9,678 nucleotides of DNA from DASSWB01 sp035705495 (GTDB lineage: Bacteria > Bacteroidota > Bacteroidia > Flavobacteriales > Flavobacteriaceae): contig DASSWB010000073.1 in assembly GCA_035705495.1 (NCBI GenBank), forward strand, positions 1-9,678, in the 5' to 3' direction. A program made the translations under genes and the position numbers. Below the pieces are notes generated by a model. That model saw only the letters and a list, made by a program, of their open reading frames with translations. It searched no databases and had not been told where the DNA came from. Shown piece after piece: positions 1 to 6,206 of this stretch; position 1 is the stretch's first letter, and each line of letters begins with the position of its first letter.

Positions 1-812
1 TTAGGTTTGTTAACAAGTACCACTAGCTCCTGCTGCGCCAAAATATCTCGCGTAATTTCGTCGTTTTCGTGTAGCAGACTTCTTTTTAGATATAAAAGTT
101 CATTAAGTGGTAACCCATTCTCGCCCATTAAAACCAAGCCATTTCCGGTTTCGTTGGATTCAGAAATCGTAGCCATTACCTCATCAATCTGTTGAACCAT
201 TTCCCTATTATAAACAAGCCTTTCTTCATAATTTTTAAGCGAAACCTCTTTCATCTCTTGTAACAGCGTATTTTTTTGAAGGTAGCTTATCAGTTTATCA
301 ATACTTTTCTCTGTGGCTTCATGATCAAAAACGACCGTGATTTCATGAAAACGAAATTGTGGGGTGAAAGCTTCCAATGATTGCGGTCCTTCCTCTTCTT
401 GATAATTCTCCAGCAAAAGGAGCACTGCATTCCTGTCCACGTGAAATTCATCAAAGAGATTGGATACATCTATGACCGGTTTGATTTCAATTTTATCTAT
501 TTCTTCAAATTCCTCGTTTTCCTTATCAAATGCGCTTTCATTGATCTGATTGACGGCGTTATACACATAACTCGTGGAATTGAAGTTTGTCTGAACAATT
601 AAAACGGCTTCTTTTTTGCCTTTGTTTTCTTGCTGTAAAAAATATCCCACAATGGCTCCAATTATGATTAAAACCAAGATAACGAGCCAAGATTTTAATA
701 TAAATCGGAAGGCGCGGTAAATCAAAATTAAGATCCGCTTAAAAAAGCTTTTAATCGCATTGAAAAGAGCTCCTAATTCAATTTCGTCGGAAGTATTGGA
801 GTTTGCAGCCAT
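1..812 (-). CDS. Wzz-like membrane protein, 3' end missing
   Basis: The first 270 codons are visible; the gene runs off the left edge without a stop. The ATG at 812-810 shares one base with the upstream gene's TAA (TAATG), which fixes the start and suggests translational coupling. The N-terminus is short and acidic. Residues 12-40 form a basic, amphipathic, membrane-hugging stretch (including IKSFFKR), and residues 42-59 are a clear transmembrane helix. A long, charged, mostly helical domain follows, with an acidic patch at 98-106 (EEFEEID) and probable coiled coil from 165 to 265. An N-terminal helix followed by a large helical periplasmic domain resembles the Wzz/chain-length-determinant architecture. 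The visible part ends in VNKP, where such proteins often reach a proline-containing segment before a second helix, but that helix lies outside the window. The family call is inference from architecture; a membrane-anchored envelope protein is the safe reading. Confidence 0.72.
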   Translation of the reverse strand, partial: MAANSNTSDEIELGALFNAIKSFFKRILILIYRAFRFILKSWLVILVLIIIGAIVGYFLQQENKGKKEAVLIVQTNFNSTSYVYNAVNQINESAFDKENEEFEEIDKIEIKPVIDVSNLFDEFHVDRNAVLLLLENYQEEEGPQSLEAFTPQFRFHEITVVFDHEATEKSIDKLISYLQKNTLLQEMKEVSLKNYEERLVYNREMVQQIDEVMATISESNETGNGLVLMGENGLPLNELLYLKRSLLHENDEITRDILAQQELVVLVNKP

Positions 813-2497
813 TAGGATTCAAATATTTGTTCAAGGATTTTTTCTGTTATCAAGTAGGTTGGTTTTACGCCCGCAGTACCCAATCCGCCCGAGGCTAGCG
901 TACTGCCAGTTTCCAAAGGATTATCAGATGCGTAATAAGCGTATCTCACTTTGACATCCGGATTTATACTTCCTCTCAATTTGGAAGCGGCCTGAATGGC
1001 TTTTTGGTAATGTGCACCTTCCATTTCCAAACCAACTACATTCCATGTAGAATCGTGGAAAAATTTCAAAATATCTTTGTTTTGAAGTGAAGTTCCCAGA
1101 ACAGTGATCATCGCTCCATCATAAATTTTTAGGTCGTGCCCGTAAAACTGCTCTTTTGAAAGTTCGTTGTCAAATGGATAATTATCCGCAGTCCCTTCAA
1201 AAACGTGTGCCTTCGGAATCATGATATCTCCTTTGCCTCCATCTAAAATTCCGGCTTTTCCCATAATGGAAATACTGGATACGTTCATATGGACTTCCTG
1301 CTCTCCACATTTATAGGGTTTCAATAATTCGTCCATCGTTTCATAGGCTTGTTCCCCAAACGCATAGTCCATTACAATTATGACGGGTGCATCTTTTTTA
1401 TCGTTGGTCTTTGAACTGTTTTTACCATGGAACGAAATTTTTCCAGTATCAAAAATCTGAACATCGATATTGGTTCCGCTGGTGTCTTCCAAAAACAGCA
1501 TTCCATGGTCTAAAGCGGTTTTTGCCACTTTGCTCCTCAATTTACCATTGGCGTTATTGCTCAATTCTTCGTAAATATGACTGGCACCTTTTTTCTTGAT
1601 TTCATCCTGAAAAGCAAGCGGAGCAAACAAAGTGTTCATCACACTGTGCATGTTGGCGCTGATAATGTGGATCGGTCTTTTCAAAAGATTGTTGGCCAAT
1701 AAAGTCGATTTGATCTTGTTGGCCCAAATTTCTCCGTGAATGTGGTGTCCCAGCCTTTCGCGAAGCACAGGGCTAAAGGTTACAATTCTTTTGTTTGCTC
1801 CGTTGGTCTCATCCATTGCCAGTTTTCCGAGCCAGTATATAATGTGTAAAAAACGTTCTTGATTTTCGGGAAGAACAAATTTGGGATAAATCGCCGTTAC
1901 TTCGCTAAATGTTCTTCCAAGTATATTCGCGGTGTGGGTTAATGTTACTTCTCTTTCTGCTTGGGTAAGATCTTTATCGCGCAGTACAGATTTTTCCAAC
2001 TTTAACCAATCTCGTGTTACGTTTCCTTCTTCATCAATAAAAACACGACGCATTATTTTATGGGATTCAATGAACAGAAAAGTCAGGTGTGTAAGGATAT
2101 CATATATTTCTGATCGTCCCCTTGTTATTTCAATATTGATTTGCTCTTCATCAATCCGATAGCAATTTCTTCTTCTTTTTGGCGGAACAATAGGTTTAAA
2201 ATGTGAATTTCCGTAACCTTCATCGCTGGTTAAATTGATATATCTACATTCTTCAATTCCTTTTGGAAGTCGGTCAATAACGTATAACAGACCGTCAAGC
2301 TCCACTTTTTCTTCAGCAACCGAACCATAAATTTCTGGTCGGAGTGTAAGAAGTGCTTCTCGAAGCGTTTCTCCCGAAACACCCATGGGTTTGTAAAATC
2401 CTCTGTTGAACAAATGTCTCATGGTGATGTACATTCTTTCTATGGCACTGGAACTCTCCTGCGCCCTTGTACGTCCATGTATTTTTAAATTACTCAT
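812..2497 (-). CDS. DUF6909-type protein with nucleoside-phosphorylase-like C-terminal half
   Basis: A 561-residue soluble protein with no signal peptide or membrane helix. From memory it matches a Bacteroidota-restricted family annotated DUF6909; no function is established to my knowledge. The N-terminal part (about 1-365) is charged, helical and unrecognised. It has a basic cluster PPKRRR at 105-110 and an HHIHGE motif at 251-256. From about 370 on, the pattern follows the nucleoside phosphorylase/nucleosidase fold: a hydrophobic strand and FGEQA (380-384), a GKAG..GD..IP glycine segment (413-428), the ribose-binding-like EMEGA (491-495), and YASDNP (522-527), whose Asp525 sits where MTA/SAH and AMP nucleosidases carry their catalytic Asp. 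The substrate is unknown. The ATG lies inside the GH3 reading frame (8-bp overlap, ATGAGTAA) and the stop overlaps the next start, so it is made as part of the M23-GH3 operon. Confidence 0.85.
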   Translation of the reverse strand: MSNLKIHGRTRAQESSSAIERMYITMRHLFNRGFYKPMGVSGETLREALLTLRPEIYGSVAEEKVELDGLLYVIDRLPKGIEECRYINLTSDEGYGNSHFKPIVPPKRRRNCYRIDEEQINIEITRGRSEIYDILTHLTFLFIESHKIMRRVFIDEEGNVTRDWLKLEKSVLRDKDLTQAEREVTLTHTANILGRTFSEVTAIYPKFVLPENQERFLHIIYWLGKLAMDETNGANKRIVTFSPVLRERLGHHIHGEIWANKIKSTLLANNLLKRPIHIISANMHSVMNTLFAPLAFQDEIKKKGASHIYEELSNNANGKLRSKVAKTALDHGMLFLEDTSGTNIDVQIFDTGKISFHGKNSSKTNDKKDAPVIIVMDYAFGEQAYETMDELLKPYKCGEQEVHMNVSSISIMGKAGILDGGKGDIMIPKAHVFEGTADNYPFDNELSKEQFYGHDLKIYDGAMITVLGTSLQNKDILKFFHDSTWNVVGLEMEGAHYQKAIQAASKLRGSINPDVKVRYAYYASDNPLETGSTLASGGLGTAGVKPTYLITEKILEQIFES

Positions 2498-3995
2498 TCT
2501 CTTTTATTATTTTTTCTAATACCGTCGCTATTTTCCGGTCGTTGGACAAACGTGGAAGTTTGTTTTGTCCGCCCAGTTTTCCGATGGATCTCATATATTC
2601 TTTAAAACCCTCTTGGGGAACTACAGTTATTTTTAATTGCTGAAGGACTTTCCCTTCAAATAAATCCTTGTAATATGAATTCTGCTTTTGCAAACTTAAA
2701 TCAATATTTTGAGCAAAATACTTTAAATTTTTCGGTTCTTTCTCAAATTCAATAAACCATTCATGATAAGGCAGTTCGTTGGACGAAGTTTCAATTTGAG
2801 GTGCAACTGTAAATTCACTGATTATTGCTTTCTCTTTTTTTAAAGCTTCATTGATTGCAGTTTCTACTTCTTTACCAATTACATGCTCTCCGAAAGCCGA
2901 AATAAAATGTTTGATCCGTCCCGTAACGACAACTTTGTATGGTTTAATTGATGTAAACTGAATGGTATCGCCCAAATTATAGGCCCAGAGTCCCGCGGTT
3001 GTGGAAATGATCATCACGTAATTGATACCAATCTCAACTTCTGCGATTGTTAACCGCTTCGGATTTTTCTCGTGGAATTCTTCCGCTTTTATAAATTCAT
3101 AAAAAATTCCCGAATTCAACTGAAGCAGCATTCCTTTGTCATTTTGCTTGTCCTGAAAGGCAAAAAAGCCTTCCGAAGCGGGAAAGAGTTCTATGCTGTC
3201 AATTTTTCGCCCAATCAAGCTTTCGAATTTCTTTCTGTAGGGCTCATAATTGACTCCACCGTAAATAAAAAGATTGAAATCGGGAAAAACATCACCAACA
3301 TTTTTGCCGGTCCGTTCTTTAATTCTTTCAAAATACATTTGTACCCACGAAGGAATACCGCTAATCACGCTCATGTTTTCTTTCAGGGTTTCATCTACAA
3401 TGGCATCGACTTTGGTTTCCCAATCTTCGATACAATTGGTTTCCCAGCTCGGCATTCTGTTTTTCTGCAAATAGGCTGGAACAAAATGGGCCACAATTCC
3501 TGACAAACGACCTAATTTCACGCCATTTTTATCCTCTAGCTCCGGACTTCCTTGAAGGAATATCATTTTTCCATTTACAAAATTGGCTTTCCCGGTTTCT
3601 GCTATATAACATAGAATTGCATTCCGTGCTGCTTCAATATGTGTGGGCATGGATTCTTTTGTAATCGGAATATATTTTGCTCCACTCGTGGTTCCTGAAG
3701 TTTTGGCATAATACATGGGTTTTCCAGGCCACAGAATATTTTCTTCGCCCGAAACCATTCGATCAACATAACTTCGCAAATCTTCATAATCGCGCACAGG
3801 CACCTTTCGGGCAAAATCTTTGAAATTTTTAATTTCTGAAAAATCATGATCTTGGCCAAAAACCGTTTGCTTTGCTTTTTCGATGAGGTTATGAAACACC
3901 TTTTGCTGCGTCACTTCTGGATTGGAAGCCCATTTGTTTATTTTTCCGCGGATTTGTTTCGCAAATATTTTAGCTGCAAAGGATTTCAACGACAT
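2490..3995 (-). CDS. GH3-family acyl-adenylating enzyme (acyl amido synthetase-like)
   Basis: A 501-residue protein of the GH3 branch of the ANL adenylating superfamily. Plant members activate a carboxylic acid with ATP and transfer it to an amino acid, releasing AMP; bacterial substrates are largely unknown. The visible motifs are complete: phosphate-binding loop TSGTTSGAKYIP (99-110), FPASEGF (271-277, matching the family's xxxSE motif), YNLGDTIQF (339-347, with the ribose-contacting Asp), hinge region VVTGRIKHF (356-364), and GQNKLPRL near the C-terminus (476-483), whose Lys479 would be the ANL C-terminal-domain lysine. Length agrees with bacterial GH3 proteins, and I see no degeneration, so it should be catalytically active. 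There is no signal peptide, so it is cytoplasmic. It starts 4 bases after the M23 stop (3-bp gap) and its 3' end overlaps the next gene by 8 bp. The acyl and amine substrates cannot be read from sequence. Confidence 0.93.
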   Translation of the reverse strand: MSLKSFAAKIFAKQIRGKINKWASNPEVTQQKVFHNLIEKAKQTVFGQDHDFSEIKNFKDFARKVPVRDYEDLRSYVDRMVSGEENILWPGKPMYYAKTSGTTSGAKYIPITKESMPTHIEAARNAILCYIAETGKANFVNGKMIFLQGSPELEDKNGVKLGRLSGIVAHFVPAYLQKNRMPSWETNCIEDWETKVDAIVDETLKENMSVISGIPSWVQMYFERIKERTGKNVGDVFPDFNLFIYGGVNYEPYRKKFESLIGRKIDSIELFPASEGFFAFQDKQNDKGMLLQLNSGIFYEFIKAEEFHEKNPKRLTIAEVEIGINYVMIISTTAGLWAYNLGDTIQFTSIKPYKVVVTGRIKHFISAFGEHVIGKEVETAINEALKKEKAIISEFTVAPQIETSSNELPYHEWFIEFEKEPKNLKYFAQNIDLSLQKQNSYYKDLFEGKVLQQLKITVVPQEGFKEYMRSIGKLGGQNKLPRLSNDRKIATVLEKIIKENE

Positions 3996-3998
3996 TTT

Positions 3999-4871
3999 TT
4001 AAAAATTAAAATCTATAAAATCAGTGGGATCAATGGGTTGCCCATCACTCCATAATTCGAAATGCAAGTGCGGACCCGTGGTATATTCACCGGTAGATCC
4101 AACAGTGGCAATCACTTCACCTGATTTAACCAAATCCCCCTGTTCTTTTAACAAAGTGGCATTGTGTTTATAAACCGATATTAAACCGTAACTGTGTTCC
4201 AAGATCAAAACATTTCCCGTTTGTGCAGACCATTCCGCAAATATCACGACACCATCTGCTGCTGCTTTCACTGCGGCTCCAGTTTCCGCCGCAATGTCAA
4301 CTGCGTAATGCCTGTTTTTGATGCTATAGCCTTCGGAAATCGAGCCGGTAAGCGGTGGGAAAAAAGCAAAATTGCTGCGGGAAGTTGCCGTTTCCAATAA
4401 ATTGTATTTGTCTTCCAAAGCCACCTGCTCACGTAGTAATGAATCTTCTTTTGAAGGATCAAAATCAATAAGGGAAGGATCCAAGCGTTGTGCCTCCAAA
4501 ATCGAATCACGGTTAAATTCCACCGATTTCATATCCCCCGTCAATACCTGTTTAATGGAATTGTAGTACTGTGTGTTCAGCCTTAATACATTTTGTATTG
4601 AGTCGGTTTGTTCAGCCAGCTCTACCGCTTGATTTCTTAATTTGGTTGATGAGTATCCGGGTATATATTCCCGTAATGGTGTAAATGCAATCAAAACCGT
4701 GGTTCCCGCAATCAAAAGAATCGCGGAAAGGGTCACGACAACAAAAATATTTAGTTTGGTGAGTTTAAAAGACAGTCTTTCTTCAAAGGTGTCTTCGTTT
4801 AAGATAACCAGCCGGTACTTGTGTAAAAGCTTTTTGGTAATTGTTTTTTTTGCGCTCTTTTTTTCTGACAT
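3999..4871 (-). CDS. Membrane-anchored M23 (LytM-type) metallopeptidase
   Basis: A 290-residue type II membrane protein. A lysine-rich cytoplasmic N-terminus (1-40) precedes one transmembrane helix (about 41-64). A helical, probably coiled-coil linker spans about 76-160, and the C-terminal M23 domain (about 166-285) faces the periplasm. All zinc and catalytic positions are present: H188 and D192 in HxxxD, H236 in YKHN, and H268/H270 in PHLHFELW. It is therefore expected to be an active zinc endopeptidase cutting peptidoglycan cross-links, not a degenerate EnvC/NlpD-like activator. The ATG at 4871 is chosen because it sits about 18 bases downstream of a -7 promoter element and gives the usual basic N-terminus. 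It is first in the operon; the GH3 gene follows after 3 bp. The coiled-coil M23 layout resembles divisome or elongation-linked peptidases; which machinery it serves is unknown. Confidence 0.93.
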   Translation of the reverse strand: MSEKKSAKKTITKKLLHKYRLVILNEDTFEERLSFKLTKLNIFVVVTLSAILLIAGTTVLIAFTPLREYIPGYSSTKLRNQAVELAEQTDSIQNVLRLNTQYYNSIKQVLTGDMKSVEFNRDSILEAQRLDPSLIDFDPSKEDSLLREQVALEDKYNLLETATSRSNFAFFPPLTGSISEGYSIKNRHYAVDIAAETGAAVKAAADGVVIFAEWSAQTGNVLILEHSYGLISVYKHNATLLKEQGDLVKSGEVIATVGSTGEYTTGPHLHFELWSDGQPIDPTDFIDFNF

Positions 4872-4888
4872 GTCTGAAATTACTTGAA

Positions 4889-4896
4889 CAAAGATA
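4889..4896 (-). promoter_or_regulatory. Probable -7 promoter element of the M23-GH3 operon
   Basis: Minus strand TATCTTTG matches the Bacteroidota -7 consensus TAnnTTTG exactly. Transcription would start about 4-6 bases downstream, leaving a leader of roughly 12-15 bases before the M23 ATG at 4871. I see no TTTG/TTG -33 match at normal spacing, so the call rests on the -7 element and its position. Confidence 0.55.
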
Positions 4897-4959
4897 AAAT
4901 AAAGTTCATTTTATTGCTATTTTGTACGTTATATAACTCCTCGATTAAAGTTTTCTTAT

Positions 4960-4967
4960 TAACTTTG
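4960..4967 (+). promoter_or_regulatory. Probable -7 promoter element of tatA
   Basis: TAACTTTG is an exact match to TAnnTTTG and ends 21 bases before the tatA ATG, predicting a leader of about 15-17 bases. Its position rules out the longer in-frame start at 4884, which would lie upstream of the transcription start. No clear -33 TTG is seen at normal spacing. Confidence 0.55.
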
Positions 4968-4988
4968 CCGAAATATAAATTCAGAATT

Positions 4989-5177
4989 ATGTTGTTAGGT
5001 ATTTTTTTAGTAATAGGAGCATGGCAATATATTATTATTGGCGTCGCTATTTTATTATTATTTGGGGGAAAGAAAATTCCAGAATTGATGAGAGGATTGG
5101 GAAGTGGCATCAAAGAATTTAAAGATGCTTCAAAAGACGATGAAAAGGAAAAACCTTCAGAAAGTAAAAATCAATAA
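4989..5177 (+). CDS. tatA: Twin-arginine translocase subunit TatA/TatE
   Basis: A 62-residue TatA-family protein that oligomerises in the inner membrane to let folded, twin-arginine-signal proteins cross with TatC. It has one short N-terminal transmembrane helix (about 4-25), the FGGKKIPEL hinge (25-33) with the conserved Phe-Gly, an amphipathic helix GLGSGIKEFKDA (36-47), and a highly charged, disordered tail rich in Lys, Glu and Asp. Length and motifs are standard for a TatA. The frame stays open back to an ATG at 4884, but the extra 35 residues would put unrelated sequence before the helix and span the promoter, so 4989 is preferred. The gene is monocistronic here, transcribed away from the M23 operon and closed by a strong hairpin; no tatC lies in the window. 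It could equally be named tatE. Confidence 0.93.
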   Translation: MLLGIFLVIGAWQYIIIGVAILLLFGGKKIPELMRGLGSGIKEFKDASKDDEKEKPSESKNQ

Positions 5178-5181
5178 AAAT

Positions 5182-5211
5182 AAAAACCCAACTTAAAAAG
5201 TTGGGTTTTTT
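5182..5211. terminator. Bidirectional intrinsic terminator between tatA and the DUF4837 gene
   Basis: A perfect 8-bp stem CCCAACTT (5187-5194) / AAGTTGGG (5198-5205) with a 3-base AAA loop, flanked by A5 on the left and T6 on the right. The flanking runs extend the stem and give a U-tail in either direction. It starts 5 bases after the tatA stop and ends 2 bases before the converging minus-strand stop at 5213-5215, so it terminates both transcripts. Confidence 0.93.
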
Positions 5212-5212
5212 A

Positions 5213-6187
5213 TTACTCAATCTCTGCGGATTTTAATATCGCTTCCAGTTCAAACATATTATCTCGCTTAAATGCAGATGGTGCGAATGTGAAACCTTCC
5301 AATACCACATACCGGTCATTTTCTTTGTCGTCAACAATGTAATTCACGAATGGCCCGGCCATAAACGCACCTTTTACTTCCCAAGTACCTTTGGTTTCAT
5401 AGGCAAATCTGTCGTCTATTTCGGTTTCAAAAAGATAAGGCGCATAAGCTTTTTCCGTTATCATATGGGTTCCTTCAGTGGGTCCCGGAATGTGTTTTTT
5501 ACCAATTGAATCACGGATTTTTATAATTTGGGAAACAATATTGGAGTCTTTTTTTATCGTGTTATACGGAATTTCAAAAACCAAAATATTCATTCCTCCA
5601 TTTGGAATTTCTTTTCTGAGCCAGAAAAAATCATCTTCTTGAACAGCGTAACGATAAGCGGTAGGAAATTTTAAAGAAACACCCAAAGAATCTTTCAGCG
5701 GAGCATTATTTTGAAGAGATTTTCTAATCCTGCGTTGATTTTCTTTTATTTCGGCCGATTTAAAAGTGGCTATAATATTTTCGGCCTCAGCTTTGATTAC
5801 GTTGATAATTTCTTTCTGTGACTGACCGGAAATAACAATGCCCGTTTGAGGACGCGCATAGAGATCTTTCGTAACTTCCAAGCCCATTTGTCCTTTTTCG
5901 ATTTTCAAAAAATTCCTGCTTTTTCTAACAAAACCGGAAAATGATTCCGGCGGAATTTGAGATAAGGAAAAAAGTGGTTCATCCTGTGGTAAACCCGCTA
6001 CGGGTGCAGCAAGATACTCCCTGAGGACTTCCCCTACTTCTCCTCTCCATAACTCGTTATCAACAACAACAGAGATGCTATTGATCCTTCCTGAAGAATC
6101 GGTTAGTACAATCTGATTTTCTTTTGGGGTTTCGTCACATGCCAATAAACAAGCAAAAGCAAGGAACAAAAAGGTAATTTTTTTCAT
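5213..6187 (-). CDS. DUF4837-family lipoprotein
   Basis: A 324-residue predicted lipoprotein. A lysine-led hydrophobic signal peptide ends in lipobox LLAC, with the lipidated Cys at 17 and mature sequence beginning C-D-E-T. The rest resembles the Bacteroidota DUF4837 family as I remember it: a conserved early stretch with LPQDEPLF (66-73), a central mixed alpha/beta part, and a C-terminal segment KGTWEVKGAFMAGPF (266-280). No enzymatic motif is visible, and the family has no established function to my knowledge. It is last in the pgk-transglycosylase operon, 19 bp after the transglycosylase gene, so a periplasmic or outer-membrane role beside peptidoglycan turnover is a reasonable guess. Acidic residues right after the Cys recall flavobacterial lipoprotein-export signals, but the match is too short to assert surface exposure. 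The stop abuts the bidirectional terminator. Confidence 0.88.
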   Translation of the reverse strand: MKKITFLFLAFACLLACDETPKENQIVLTDSSGRINSISVVVDNELWRGEVGEVLREYLAAPVAGLPQDEPLFSLSQIPPESFSGFVRKSRNFLKIEKGQMGLEVTKDLYARPQTGIVISGQSQKEIINVIKAEAENIIATFKSAEIKENQRRIRKSLQNNAPLKDSLGVSLKFPTAYRYAVQEDDFFWLRKEIPNGGMNILVFEIPYNTIKKDSNIVSQIIKIRDSIGKKHIPGPTEGTHMITEKAYAPYLFETEIDDRFAYETKGTWEVKGAFMAGPFVNYIVDDKENDRYVVLEGFTFAPSAFKRDNMFELEAILKSAEIE

Positions 6188-6206
6188 TTCCGGAAATTTC
6201 TAAATT

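Noticed and set aside
3072..3503. 143-codon open frame on the plus strand inside the GH3 gene
   Set aside because: Wholly antisense to a strongly conserved gene, with a low-complexity Phe/Lys-rich translation and no domain; a shadow frame.
4884..4988. In-frame upstream ATG that would add 35 residues to TatA
   Set aside because: The extension precedes the TatA helix with unrelated sequence, spans the probable promoter octamer at 4960-4967, and would make the protein unlike other TatA proteins.
4880..5113. 77-codon minus-strand frame opposite tatA
   Set aside because: Antisense to tatA; its translation shows no family pattern and it covers the divergent promoter.
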